Positions 48,078 through 57,014 of a stretch of DNA of 57,015 nucleotides are shown here, piece by piece. Both the position numbers and the translations under genes were made by a program. How positions within the stretch are numbered: position 1 is the stretch's first letter; each line of letters starts with the position of its first letter. Below the pieces are notes generated by a model. The model did no database searches. It was given only the letters and a program-made list of their open reading frames with translations, and was not told the DNA's origin. Source of the stretch: JBQTHD01 sp052390275 (GTDB lineage Bacteria; Actinomycetota; Acidimicrobiia; Acidimicrobiales; AC-14); the NCBI GenBank assembly GCA_052390275.1, contig JBQTHD010000006.1, forward strand, positions 1 through 57,015, in the 5' to 3' direction.

Positions 48078-51000
48078 ATGGCCGAGGGCTACGCCGAACT
48101 GCACTGCCATTCCTATTTCAGCTTTCTCGACGGGGCGTCCTCCCCTGAGGACCTGGTTGCCGAGGCGGCCCGCCTCGGGCTGGAGTCTCTGGCCCTGACC
48201 GATCACGACGGCTTCTACGGGGTGGTCCGGTTCGCCCGGGCGGCCGCCACCGTCGGCCTGCCCGCCGTTTTCGGCGCAGAGATGACCCTCGATCTGGACC
48301 GGGCCCCGGGAGGCGATGCCGACCCCGGGGGCAACCATCTCCTGGTTCTGGCTGCTGACCCCATTGGCTATTCCCGGTTGTCCAGAGCCATTTCTACGGC
48401 CCACATGGCAGGCACCAAGACCCATCCCCGCCTGGGCCTCGCCGCCCTGGCGGAGTTCGGCGGCGGACATTGGTACGTGCTCACCGGATGCCGTAAGGGG
48501 GCGGTCAATCGGGCTTTGGTAAGCCGGGGTCCGTCGGCTGCGGCCGGGGAGTTGGCCCGGATCATCGAAGCCTTTGGTCGTGACCGGGTGTTGGTCGAGG
48601 TGTGGGATCACGGCGACCCGCTCGACTCACCCCGCAACGACGCCCTGGTGGCCCTGGCCGCCCGGGCCGGGGTGGAGGTGGTGGCCACCAACAACGTTCA
48701 TTACGCCACCCCTTCCGGTCGACGCCTGGCCACAGCCCTGGCCGCGGTTCGCGCCCGGCGGCCACTGGAGGCCATCGACGGGTGGTTGCCGGCGGGGGCG
48801 GGAGCCCACCTCCGCTCGGCGGCCGAGCAGGCCCGGCGCTTTTCCCGGTACCCGGGGGCGGTGGCCCGGGCGGCCGAGTTGGGCCAGGCCTGTGCTTTTG
48901 ATCTGTCTCTGGTGGCTCCCGGCCTGCCTTCCTGTCAGGTCGGCCCGGGCCATACCCCCATGAGTTGGCTGGTCGAGTTGGCTCACCGAGGGGCCTCTCG
49001 CCGCTACGGCCCGTCCGGCCGGCGGGACACCGACGCTGCCTATCGACGGATCGCCCACGAACTGGCGGTGATCGAGCAGTTGGGCTTCGCTGGATACTTC
49101 CTGATCGTCCACGACATCGTGGAGTTCTGTAGGGCCGAGAACATCTATTGCCAGGGTCGGGGCTCGGCGGCGAACAGCGCGGTTTGCTATGCGCTGGGGA
49201 TAACCAACGCCGATGCAGTTGGGCTGGGTCTTCTGTTCGAGCGGTTCCTGTCCCCCGAGCGCGACGGCCCTCCCGACATCGACATCGACATCGAACACCG
49301 ACGCCGGGACGAGGTAATCGCCTACGTCTATGACCGCTACGGCCGTCAGCACGCCGCCCAGGTGTCCAACGTGATCACCTATCGCCCAAGGTCGGCGGTC
49401 AGGGAGATGGGCAAGGCCCTGGGCCATTCGCCATCGGAGGTGGATTTGTGGTCAAAGCATATTGACGCGTGGAGTGGAGCGGTTCGGCCCGACGTAGGGA
49501 TTCCTCCCCAGGTGGCGGCACTGGCAGTCGAGGCCTCCGACCTTCCTCGGCACCTGGGGATCCATTCGGGGGGGATGGTCCTGTGCGACCGGCCGGTTGT
49601 GGATGTCTGCCCGGTCGAGTGGGCACGGAGGCCGGGGCGCAGCGTGTTGCAGTGGGACAAGGAGGACTGCGCGGCCGCCGGTCTGGTCAAGTTCGACCTT
49701 CTGGGTTTGGGAATGTTGGGGGCTCTGCATCTGGCTGTGGACCTGATCCGGGACCACTACGGCGTCGATGTCGACCTGGCCCATGTTCCTCAGGAGTCGG
49801 CGGTCTACGAGATGCTGACGCGGGCCGACACGGTAGGGGTGTTCCAGGTGGAGAGCCGGGCGCAGATGGCCACCCTGCCCCGCATGAAGCCCCGGTGCTT
49901 CTACGACCTGGTGGTGGAGGTGGCCCTTATCCGGCCCGGTCCCATCCAGGGGGGATCGGTCCACCCTTACCTGCGCCGTCGCAACGGGACCGAACCGGTG
50001 ACCTATCTGCATCCACTGCTGGAAAGATCGCTGGCCAAGACGCTGGGGGTGCCGCTGTTCCAGGAGCAGTTGATGCAGATGGCCATCGATGTGGCCGGGT
50101 TCACTCCGGCCGAGGCCGACCGGTTGCGCCAGGCCATGGGGGCCAAGCGCAGCCATGCCCGAATGGCCGAGTTGCGTCAGCGTCTTTTCGAGGGGATGGA
50201 GGCCAGGGGAATCACCGGGGAGGTGGCCGAGGCCATCTACGCCAAGTTGGCAGCTTTTGCCGACTTCGGGTTCCCCGAGAGTCACTCGGTCAGCTTCGCC
50301 TACCTGGTCTACTCCTCGGCCTGGCTCAAGCTTCACTACCCGGCCGCCTTTTTGGCAGCCCTGCTCAACGCTCAGCCCATGGGCTTCTGGTCGCCCAACA
50401 CCCTGGTGGCCGACGCTCGCCGCCACGGGGTTGAGGTACTGCGGGCCGACGTCAACCTGAGTAGACCACAGGCCACTCTGACCGGGTCCGAACCGATGGT
50501 TCGCCTCGGTTTGGGCCCGGTGCGCAACGTCGGGGCTGATCTGGCCGAGCGCATCGCCGAGGGAGCCCCCTATGTCTCGACGGAGGATCTGGCCCGCCGC
50601 AGCAGCGCCACCCGCCCGGCACTGGAGGCCCTGGCCTCCGCCGGTGCCCTCGATTCGGTTTCCGGCCGGCGCCAGGCTCAGTGGCAGGCTGGTCCGGCAT
50701 CCCGCTCGAGTCCCGGCCGGCTGAAGGGAACCATGACGTCGGGCCGAGTTCCAAATTTGGAGCCGATGTCGGCGGTCGAGGAGGTGGCTGCGGATCTCTG
50801 GGCCACCGGGATTTCCACCGGGGCCCACCCGGTCAGCTTCGCCCGAGCCACTCTGGCCGATCGGGGAGCGGTGGCCATGGCTGATCTGGACCAGGTCGGA
50901 GACGGCGGGGTGGTGGTGGTCGGTGGCCTGGTCACCCATCGCCAGAAACCGTCCACTGCCGGCGGGACGGTGTTTGTGAACCTGGAGGACGAGACCGCAA

Positions 51001-51179
51001 TGGTCAACGTGATCTGCCCGGCCGGTGTATGGGAGCGCTTCCGATCGGCGGCGCTCACATCTACGGCTCTGGTGGTGACTGGACGCGTGGAGCGGGCCGA
51101 CGGGGCCATGAACGTGGTGGCCCGACGACTGGAGCCACTTTCTCTGGTCGCCGCCCCAGCCTCCCGAGACTTCCGCTGA
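48078..51179 (+). CDS. dnaE2: Error-prone DNA polymerase III alpha subunit DnaE2
   Basis: 1033 aa from ATG 48078. N-terminal PHP domain (AELHCHSYFSFLDGASSPEDLV, ALTDHDGFYG), the catalytic site PDIDIDIEHRRRDEVIAYVYDRYG with the Asp pair, LFQEQLMQMAIDVAGFTPAEADRLRQAMGAKR, helix-hairpin-helix region and C-terminal OB fold (VVVVGGLVTHRQKPSTAGGTVFVNLEDETAMVNV). DnaE2 does damage-induced translesion synthesis with ImuA/ImuB; neither is found in this window. Shorter than replicative DnaE (about 1150-1180). LexA regulation is shown by the box upstream. Confidence 0.95.
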   Translation: MAEGYAELHCHSYFSFLDGASSPEDLVAEAARLGLESLALTDHDGFYGVVRFARAAATVGLPAVFGAEMTLDLDRAPGGDADPGGNHLLVLAADPIGYSRLSRAISTAHMAGTKTHPRLGLAALAEFGGGHWYVLTGCRKGAVNRALVSRGPSAAAGELARIIEAFGRDRVLVEVWDHGDPLDSPRNDALVALAARAGVEVVATNNVHYATPSGRRLATALAAVRARRPLEAIDGWLPAGAGAHLRSAAEQARRFSRYPGAVARAAELGQACAFDLSLVAPGLPSCQVGPGHTPMSWLVELAHRGASRRYGPSGRRDTDAAYRRIAHELAVIEQLGFAGYFLIVHDIVEFCRAENIYCQGRGSAANSAVCYALGITNADAVGLGLLFERFLSPERDGPPDIDIDIEHRRRDEVIAYVYDRYGRQHAAQVSNVITYRPRSAVREMGKALGHSPSEVDLWSKHIDAWSGAVRPDVGIPPQVAALAVEASDLPRHLGIHSGGMVLCDRPVVDVCPVEWARRPGRSVLQWDKEDCAAAGLVKFDLLGLGMLGALHLAVDLIRDHYGVDVDLAHVPQESAVYEMLTRADTVGVFQVESRAQMATLPRMKPRCFYDLVVEVALIRPGPIQGGSVHPYLRRRNGTEPVTYLHPLLERSLAKTLGVPLFQEQLMQMAIDVAGFTPAEADRLRQAMGAKRSHARMAELRQRLFEGMEARGITGEVAEAIYAKLAAFADFGFPESHSVSFAYLVYSSAWLKLHYPAAFLAALLNAQPMGFWSPNTLVADARRHGVEVLRADVNLSRPQATLTGSEPMVRLGLGPVRNVGADLAERIAEGAPYVSTEDLARRSSATRPALEALASAGALDSVSGRRQAQWQAGPASRSSPGRLKGTMTSGRVPNLEPMSAVEEVAADLWATGISTGAHPVSFARATLADRGAVAMADLDQVGDGGVVVVGGLVTHRQKPSTAGGTVFVNLEDETAMVNVICPAGVWERFRSAALTSTALVVTGRVERADGAMNVVARRLEPLSLVAAPASRDFR

Positions 51180-51284
51180 CCAGCCGGGGAGCCCATTGCG
51201 TCGCGCTCGCCGCCGGTGGCAAGGGCTCCGATGGCCGTCGTAACCACCAGATCAATTCGGCGACAGACCACTAGCGTGGCGAGG

Positions 51285-51503
51285 ATGGACGTCAGCCATA
51301 TCGGGCGGTGGCTTTTGGCGGGGGCCGCAATAGCGGGCCTGGCCGGAGTCATCTTTCTTTTGGCCGGCCGCTTGGGCCTGGGCCGGCTTCCTGGGGACCT
51401 GTCCTTCGGCCGGGGAAACCTCCGGATTTACCTACCCCTGGCAACGTCCATAGTGCTCTCGGTCGTCGCGACCATTGTTCTTAACCTCTTTTTCCGCCGC
51501 TAG
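51285..51503 (+). CDS. DUF2905-family small membrane protein
   Basis: 72 aa from ATG 51285. Two transmembrane segments (about 6-27 and 45-68) separated by a short loop GRLGLGRLPGDLSFGRGNLRIYLPL, which is the signature of DUF2905 proteins. Such proteins occur widely and remain uncharacterised. Upstream in-frame codons are unlike a signal. Lies 105 bp after dnaE2, probably its own transcript. Confidence 0.85.
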   Translation: MDVSHIGRWLLAGAAIAGLAGVIFLLAGRLGLGRLPGDLSFGRGNLRIYLPLATSIVLSVVATIVLNLFFRR

Positions 51504-51590
51504 GGCGCCTACGCGCGCCCAGATCGCAGGTCTTTCCACCGCCAGGGGAGCCCCCTCGACCAACAGGTCGGCGACCTGGGCGGCGAAAGG

Positions 51591-51875
51591 CTAAATGCCG
51601 GCGGAGGAGAGGGTGTTGGCCGCCGACTGGATCGCCGCGGCTAGACGGGGGTGGTTGTACTCGAATTCGACAGCAGCCAATTCAAGCCTGCTCACCAGGC
51701 CGCCACCATCATCCTCGGTGTTGTCCTCGACGTTGGGATCGACCAAGGCCCGTTCCACCTGAGCGACCAGGCCCAGGAGTTCGTAACGCTCGTCGTCGTC
51801 GATATTGCCGTCGGCCTCGGCCGCAGAGATGGCCTCGTCGAGTTCGGCTATGAGGGCTCGCAGGCGTGCGTCCAT
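51591..51875 (-). CDS. DUF4404-family small protein
   Basis: 94 aa from ATG (51875-51873). An acidic helical protein; LRALIAELDEAIS...LLGLVAQVERAL...SRLELAAVEFEYNHPRLAAAIQSAANTLSSAGI is the DUF4404 pattern, with the VEFExxHPRLAxxI stretch near the C-terminus. Function unknown. Transcribed leftward, with about 90 bp to the convergent DUF2905 gene. Confidence 0.78.
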   Translation of the reverse strand: MDARLRALIAELDEAISAAEADGNIDDDERYELLGLVAQVERALVDPNVEDNTEDDGGGLVSRLELAAVEFEYNHPRLAAAIQSAANTLSSAGI

Positions 51876-52000
51876 GACCGAGAAGCTACCCCTGGCCCAG
51901 CTCTCAACTGGCTCCGACTCAGATCGTGATCGCCCTCAACCGCGTCTTTGGTCCCGCGGCTCAGCCGCCGCGGGGACTTCCGACGGCATGGGTAAAACGC

Positions 52001-52446
52001 TCAGAAATCATCCTCGAAGCGGAGAGCGAAGAAGAAGGCGGCCAGGTCATCGTCGGGCAGGGACCTGTCACTGCCGGGCGCCAGGAGGCTGCTCACCCGG
52101 GTTCCCAGGTGGTCGTAGGAGATCCGCATGGGCACCACCTTCGTGAGCCGGCTCCCGAGTTGGTCGTACTCCAAGGCGTAGGGGCCGATGTGGCGGAACC
52201 GGCTGCCCAGTTGGTCATACCCCAGGTCCCATGGACCAAGCCTGGTGGCCGGACCCCGAGGCGGCCACGTTGTATCTCGCGGCCGCCGATCGATGACATC
52301 CTGAACCCGCCGGCGTCGTACACCACGGGGAGCGGCCCCACCCGGCACGGCCTGGATCCCAGGCGGTCGTAGCGAATCTGCGCCGAGCCAATGCCGGTGA
52401 GTCGGCATCCCAGCCAGTCGTAGGTGATGTCGATCGTGGTTGCCAT
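52001..52446 (-). pseudogene. Repeat protein (YDxLGxR motif), frameshifted
   Basis: Starts at ATG (52446-52444), GGAGGAGTAGC upstream. The first frame gives repeats ITYDWLGCRLTGIG / IRYDRLGSRPCRVG / VYDAGGFRMSSIG, then a frame change near 52236-52262 leads to LGYDQLGSRFRHIGP / LEYDQLGSRLTKVVP / ISYDHLGTRVSSL and ends at FEDDF. Together about seven repeats of 17-19 residues with consensus xxYDxLGxRxxxIG, likely beta-strand pairs. The change falls in a GGGG/CCGG-rich stretch, and one inserted base would restore a single frame, so it may be an assembly error. I do not recognise the family; it has no signal peptide or membrane segment. Confidence 0.65.
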
Positions 52447-52476
52447 TTTCGCTACTCCTCCTCCCCTTGCCTCTCC

Positions 52477-54255
52477 TCAGGATAAAGCCGAACCTCCGCG
52501 CCCGACAGGGAACTTGTGAAGCTGTTTCCCTTCTGGCCCCTGGAGGGAGAGTTCATCTGAAGCCGACCCGATCCGGCGAACGGCCCCGGCCATTAGACCG
52601 ATCCAGGCCGACACCACCAGGGCCACGCCGGCGTAAGCAACGCCAGCCACCCAGGCAGGCCCTGGGCGAGATTCGCGCAGGAGGATGTCGGTGTTCCGCA
52701 CGAAGCGGGTTTGTCGCTCGGCGAGCGCCGGCACCTCCGGCGCTCCGATGGCCGGGTCGGCGGGGAGATAAATCGCCGCGGCCATCACCTCATCGCCCCG
52801 CTGAAGTCCAACCAAGGTCTTCCAGGCGCCCCCGACCGGCAGGGCCCGGTCGGACCGGTACCGCCCGGGGGCGACGAGTGTCAGCCCGGCAGTCTGGCGC
52901 GGGCCCCCTCCCTGCCAGGCGGTGACTCCGAAAGCGGTGGCGCCGACGGCGGCGTCGGCTGGGGTGAGGATCACTTCCACGTCGGCCTTGTCGCCTGCCG
53001 GGGTCAACCGGATCAAGGCTTCCACCGACCCAACGTTGCGGGGAAGCGGCACGGCCAGCGCCACGATCAGAACTAGGCCGCCCAGAAGACCGGCGACTGC
53101 GGAAAACCCGGTTCGGGGAGCGGCGGCCTGCCCCAGGCCGAGACCCATGGCTGCGGCGGCCATGGCGGCCAGCGTGGTCAGGACCCCGAGGGCGACGATC
53201 GAGGCCACAGGAGGCACGCCCACCGAAGCCCACCCGGACAGCGAGATCCAAGCCAGTTCCCCAGCGACTCCGATCGTGCCCACCAATGCTCCGGCCACCA
53301 GGGCGAAGCGCAGTCCCCGTTCGGTCCCCAACCACAATGCAGCGATCTCGACGCAGATGCCGGCGGCCAGATAGAGGGGGAAGCGCGGGGTGGTGTGAGC
53401 CAGTGCCCCCGACACCAGGATCGTCAGGCAGGTGCGCATCAGGACGAAGACGCCCACCGCCCATAGGGCGCCACCTGGTCCGTAGGCGATGCGGGCCAGA
53501 ACCAGGACCAGCCCTGACGCCACCGCTATGAGCACAGGCAGGTAGGCCGCCTGGAACTGGGGAACGCCGAAGTCGAACTCGCCCTGGAAGGCTGACAGTC
53601 CCACCAGGGCGGCACCCAGGATGGCCACCTCCAGGCCCCGTCCGAACGGTGTCGGGTCCCCGTCGACCCGGCCCTCCCGCAGCATCAGCCAGGCGGCCAC
53701 CGGCCCCAACCCGCCCCCCGCCACCAACTGGAGATGGGTCGGGCTCCAGAGTGTGACGTCGATCCCGTAGGCGGAGTGCCACAAGGCATCCAGAGGAAAG
53801 GCCGCCGTCGCTCCCAGTCCCAGACCGGCGAGTACCAAGCCCGACCAGGGAACCGACAACCCGCTCCATTTGAAGGCGGTTGGGGCATCGGTCACGGTGG
53901 CGAGGATGACGGCCACCAGCGCGGCCAGGATCAGGCCGCCGAGGCCGATGAGGATGAGGGTGTGCGAGGGGGTGAGCACGCTCTCGTCCCGTCCGTTGTC
54001 TATGTGCCAGGCCACGTCCCAGTAGAGACCGATGGCGGCGACCGCCCCGGCCCACAAGGCGGTAAGAGCGCCGGCACCGGCCCAACCGGCCAGCCCGGTG
54101 CAGCGCTCGGAACCTTCGGAGATACCCCGAGCAGCGCCGGCGAGGCTGGGGGTGCGGTCATCGCCGCTTGACCAGAGGATGCCCAGGACCAGGCCGTAGA
54201 CGATCAGAACTGCCGGCACGTACAACCACAGGGCGCCAGCATCGAAGTCGATCAT
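52477..54255 (-). CDS. Polytopic membrane protein with duplicated WH...TH motifs and extracytoplasmic beta domain
   Basis: 592 aa from ATG (54255-54253) with GGAGG 8 nt upstream; a longer frame includes the divergent promoter. About 10-12 transmembrane segments up to residue 420. The sequence contains 'WDVAWHIDNGRDESVLTPSHTLIL' and 'LDALWHSAYGIDVTLWSPTHLQLV': the same W/DxxWHxxxGxDxxxWxPxH pattern twice, suggesting an ancient duplication and a paired metal or heme site. C-terminal part (about 430-560) is a beta-rich YtkA/FixH/CopC-like domain, then a last helix. I do not know its function; copper handling is a guess, supported only by the cupredoxin nearby. Divergent PadR regulator shares a 92-bp promoter region. 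Confidence 0.75.
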   Translation of the reverse strand: MIDFDAGALWLYVPAVLIVYGLVLGILWSSGDDRTPSLAGAARGISEGSERCTGLAGWAGAGALTALWAGAVAAIGLYWDVAWHIDNGRDESVLTPSHTLILIGLGGLILAALVAVILATVTDAPTAFKWSGLSVPWSGLVLAGLGLGATAAFPLDALWHSAYGIDVTLWSPTHLQLVAGGGLGPVAAWLMLREGRVDGDPTPFGRGLEVAILGAALVGLSAFQGEFDFGVPQFQAAYLPVLIAVASGLVLVLARIAYGPGGALWAVGVFVLMRTCLTILVSGALAHTTPRFPLYLAAGICVEIAALWLGTERGLRFALVAGALVGTIGVAGELAWISLSGWASVGVPPVASIVALGVLTTLAAMAAAAMGLGLGQAAAPRTGFSAVAGLLGGLVLIVALAVPLPRNVGSVEALIRLTPAGDKADVEVILTPADAAVGATAFGVTAWQGGGPRQTAGLTLVAPGRYRSDRALPVGGAWKTLVGLQRGDEVMAAAIYLPADPAIGAPEVPALAERQTRFVRNTDILLRESRPGPAWVAGVAYAGVALVVSAWIGLMAGAVRRIGSASDELSLQGPEGKQLHKFPVGRGGSALS

Positions 54256-54307
54256 CGTCCCCACCTCCTGCGGACCCGGAGATCCGTCGCTCGGATTGCG
54301 GTTCCTA

Positions 54308-54322
54308 TTTGGAATGTCCAAA
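54308..54322. promoter_or_regulatory. Palindromic operator candidate between PadR and membrane gene
   Basis: TTTGGA-ATG-TCCAAA, a perfect 6-bp inverted repeat with 3-bp spacer in the 92-bp divergent gap. PadR proteins are dimers that bind palindromes; it probably controls both genes. Confidence 0.6.
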
Positions 54323-54347
54323 GTGGATGGTACGCTCCCGCGGCGAT

Positions 54348-54902
54348 ATGTCAACCCCGGAAATGAACGACACCGCGGCCTCCATGCTCGGCTTCCTTCA
54401 CATCGGACCGATGAGCGGATGGGACCTCGAGCACGCAGTTCAGTTACGCATCGGGCGCTTCTGGAATGTCACCCGCAGCCAGATCTACCGGGAGCTACGG
54501 ACCCTGGAGGCGGCCGGGTACGTCCAGGCGGGCGAGATCGGGCCCCGCTCGAAGCGCCCGATGTCCATCACTGCCGCGGGCCGTCAGGCCTTCTCCGAAT
54601 GGATTGCCCGGGAGCCGGGGCCGGAGAACATCCGGATGCCCATGTTGCTGACCCTTTCCTTCGGAGCCCTTGTCGACGAGGACCGCCTCGTGGAGCTGCT
54701 GACCGCCGATCGGTCCGACCATCAGGCCCGTCTCGATTACTACCGGGGTCTCGAGCCGTTGATCGGCGAGGCCGACCGGTGGGCCCGGTACACGCTCTGG
54801 TACGGGATCGTCTACGAGCAGGGCGTGCTCGATTGGTATGACCAGCTGCCCTGGTTCGGCGGCGACGGCCCCGGTCCGGTCAGATCATCCGGGGATGCTT
54901 GA
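54348..54902 (+). CDS. PadR-family transcriptional regulator
   Basis: 184 aa from ATG 54348. N-terminal winged helix: ASMLGFLHIGPMSGWDLEHAVQLRIGRFWNVTRSQIYRELRTLEAAGYVQ, with 'RSQIYRELRTLEAAG' the PadR recognition helix and wing. The C-terminal 100 residues are the helical PadR C-terminal domain that dimerises and binds an effector (YYRGLEPLIGEADRWARYTLWYGIVYEQGVLDWYD). Divergent from the polytopic protein across 92 bp containing a palindrome. The last 22 bp overlap the convergent gene at 54880. Confidence 0.9.
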   Translation: MSTPEMNDTAASMLGFLHIGPMSGWDLEHAVQLRIGRFWNVTRSQIYRELRTLEAAGYVQAGEIGPRSKRPMSITAAGRQAFSEWIAREPGPENIRMPMLLTLSFGALVDEDRLVELLTADRSDHQARLDYYRGLEPLIGEADRWARYTLWYGIVYEQGVLDWYDQLPWFGGDGPGPVRSSGDA

Positions 54903-55482
54903 GGTCGATGTACTCGTCGACGGTGGCCGCGGCCATCCACTCCTCGAACATGGCCGCCATGTCGGGCGGCAGCTCCTTGTTCTCGTTGAGGCGGGCCTCG
55001 GCCTCGGACCTGAAGTAGATGATGTCGCTGTAGGTGCCGTCGCCGTGGATGACGGTGACGTCGCCGATGACGTCGGGCCGGTGGAGGGCCAGGGCGGCCT
55101 CGAACTCGCCCATCCGGGCCAGCAGCTCGCTCATCTTGGCTGCGTCCAGTACTCGCCCCCGCATCACCTGCACGAACCCGGCCTCGTCCGACCCGCCGGC
55201 ACCGGTCACCACCACCTCGACGCTGTCTTGGAACGTCACGTCCTCCAGGTTGAGGGCCGTCTCGGCCCACCAGGCCTGCTGCTCAGGTCGCTGGCTGTTG
55301 CGCTGGGCCGCCTCCTCGGACTCGAAGCGGACGGCGCCGACCACCCGGCCGTCGTCGGTCTGCCCGCCGGTGCTACCGAGAAAGCCGTCGGCGCCCGGCC
55401 GCAGGTCGCGCTCCCAACGCTCGATCTGGCGCCAGTGGGCCTCGGCGTCAATTGCCTTGGCCGTGATCATCTGGACGAACAT
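54880..55482 (-). CDS. Ferredoxin-fold (ABM/Dabb-like) protein
   Basis: 200 aa from ATG (55482-55480) with AAGGGGG. Two tandem alpha/beta-barrel-like halves: 'MFVQMITAKAIDAEAHWRQIERWERDLRPGADGFLGSTGGQTDDGRVVGAVRFESEEAAQRNS' and 'AGFVQVMRGRVLDAAKMSELLARMGEFEAALALHRPDVIGDVTVIHGDGTYSDIIYFRSEAEARLNENK'. The pattern (strand FVQxxxxxx, helix, strand VxxxxxFxSEEEA) is that of small dimeric mono-oxygenase-like or Dabb proteins, here duplicated in one chain. No catalytic residues are evident. Convergent to PadR with 22-bp overlap. Confidence 0.72.
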   Translation of the reverse strand: MFVQMITAKAIDAEAHWRQIERWERDLRPGADGFLGSTGGQTDDGRVVGAVRFESEEAAQRNSQRPEQQAWWAETALNLEDVTFQDSVEVVVTGAGGSDEAGFVQVMRGRVLDAAKMSELLARMGEFEAALALHRPDVIGDVTVIHGDGTYSDIIYFRSEAEARLNENKELPPDMAAMFEEWMAAATVDEYIDLKHPRMI

Positions 55483-55698
55483 GGCGTGCCCCCTTGTCGA
55501 CTCTGTGGTGGCGTCGGCTCCTGAGCGCCACCGCCAAACTGGCTCGGAGAGATGATGCCTCGGCGGGGCACGGGACGGAAGGGGCTTGGTCCTCGACTCT
55601 GGCCGCCGTGGCGCGGCGGGTATGGGCGACAGCGGACTCCGGGCCTGAGATCCCAACCACGGGTCAAGGCACGCGGTCACCGTTCCGATGAGCAGAAG

Positions 55699-56280
55699 AT
55701 GAGGGATCTCGGCGGGGTAGGTGTCGGGTTGGCGGGCTTGACGCTGGCTCTCGCTCTGGCCGCCTGCGGGGCGCCGGAGGTGGACGCCGTCGGTTCGCTG
55801 GGTCGACCGGCGCCCGACCCGACGGCGACAACGTCGACGGCCCCCGAGACGACGACCCCGGCCACGAGCACCACCGTCAGTCCGGCGCCTACCGCTGAGC
55901 GACCCACCGCCCCGGCCGCCAACCGGCCCCCGACCACGGCTGTGACCGTTCCTCCGGCCACGCCAACCACCAGCGCACCCGCGCTCTCGCGGGCCGAGGC
56001 CAATTCCCGGCTGTGCGGCCAGATCGAGTACGCCGACGAGGCGGTGACCAGGGGCAGCTTCATCGCCGGCGGTCTTCGTCTGGCCGCGGGAATCAGCGAC
56101 TACGCCGAGGTGGCCGAGCCCGCTCTGGTTCAGCTGGCTCGCCAGATGCTCGAGTCGGGCAAGGCCGGCGATGCCGACGGGTACGTCGCCACCCGCTCCC
56201 AGGCGGTGACCCTGTGCGAGCAACTGGGCCGGCCCATCCGGGTCGGCGGCATCCAGTGCGTCACCACTCCCTGTCCCTGA
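55699..56280 (+). CDS. Lipoprotein with Thr/Pro-rich linker, unknown function
   Basis: 193 aa from ATG 55699. Signal VGLAGLTLALALAACGA with lipobox Cys. A 65-residue Thr/Pro/Ala-rich stretch is typical of actinobacterial wall-spanning linkers. The compact C-terminal domain (SRAEANSRLCGQIEYADEAVTRGSFIAGGLRLAAGISDYAEVAEPALVQLARQMLESGKAG...AVTLCEQLG...GGIQCVTTPCP) is helical with four Cys that could pair. Family unknown. Followed by the SRPBCC gene after about 80 bp. Confidence 0.78.
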   Translation: MRDLGGVGVGLAGLTLALALAACGAPEVDAVGSLGRPAPDPTATTSTAPETTTPATSTTVSPAPTAERPTAPAANRPPTTAVTVPPATPTTSAPALSRAEANSRLCGQIEYADEAVTRGSFIAGGLRLAAGISDYAEVAEPALVQLARQMLESGKAGDADGYVATRSQAVTLCEQLGRPIRVGGIQCVTTPCP

Positions 56281-56359
56281 CCGGGCGACGGGCTGCTTAG
56301 GCTGCGGCAACGGGGCGGGCTGCGGTAGGACCGGACCAAGAGCGCAGAAGGAGGCCAGC

Positions 56360-56548
56360 GTGCCGGTCGTGCGGATGACCACCGACATTCGGGCGCCGAT
56401 CGAGGCCTGCTTCGACCTCTCCCGTAGCATCGACCTGCACCTGGAGTCGATGAGCGCCTCGCAGGAACGTGCCGTCGCCGGCGTCACCTCAGGAGGGTCT
56501 GCCCCTGCTTGGTTGACTCGCAGGGTTGATAGACATCACGCAGCTTGA
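56360..56548 (+). pseudogene. SRPBCC-family protein truncated by IS element
   Basis: GTG 56360 with AAGGAGG 6 nt upstream. Reads PVVRMTTDIRAPIEACFDLSRSIDLHLESM, the first strand-helix of the START/SRPBCC ligand-binding fold, then stops resembling the family at VTSGG; the last 16 residues come from the IS remnant. A full gene should be about 150 codons. The missing part probably lies beyond the element, outside the window. Confidence 0.8.
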
Positions 56549-56976
56549 GCGGTCGGTCGAAGCAGTATCTCAAACTCGACCGGGTCGGTGAGCCAGAGGC
56601 TGTTGAGCGACTTAGCCGTGAAGTCCCGCTCGACCAGGTCGTCGTGCACCGGCGGCCCCGGCTTGTGGGCCAGGCCCCGTTTGCGGGCGTGCACGGACCA
56701 GATCTGTTGTTGTGAACACAGGCGGGCCACCCGGTTCTCCCCGGCGAGATGACCGGCGTGGCGAAGCTCATCGGCGATGAAGCGATAACCAAAGGTGGGA
56801 TCGTCTCGGTGCACGTCGAGGGCGGCGTTGGTCAGGTGGGCGTTGGCCCAGTCTCGGTCGCTCACCGGTTGACGGCACCACTTGTAGAAGGCCTGCTTGG
56901 AAAAGCCCAGCACCCGGCAGGTCACCGCCACGGGAATTCCCTCGGCGGCAAGGTCTTGGACCAGCGGGTACATCAT
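56536..56976 (-). pseudogene. IS3-family transposase OrfB with internal deletion
   Basis: 146 aa from ATG (56976-56974). It opens with VQDLAAEGIPVAVTCRVLGFSKQAFYKWCRQPVSDRDW, helix-turn-helix-like entry of IS3 OrfB, then FGYRFIADELRHAGH and NSLWLTD, the first Asp of the DDE catalytic triad. Directly after this Asp comes PVEFEILLRPTAQAA, normally the extreme C-terminus of a 280-residue OrfB. About 130 residues carrying the rest of the DDE core are gone in frame, so it cannot transpose by itself. Confidence 0.85.
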
Positions 56977-57014
56977 TTTGGGAGGGCGTCTTGGGCAAAG
57001 TAGGCCGTCGCCCG
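56973..57014 (-). CDS. IS3-family OrfA, C-terminal end (partial)
   Basis: Thirteen codons and the stop (TGA 56975-56973) are visible: RATAYFAQDALPK, the usual end of OrfA in this group. The AAAATGATG overlap with OrfB is the typical slippery site for -1 frameshifting to make OrfAB. The rest of OrfA lies outside the window. Confidence 0.75.
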   Translation of the reverse strand, partial: RATAYFAQDALPK

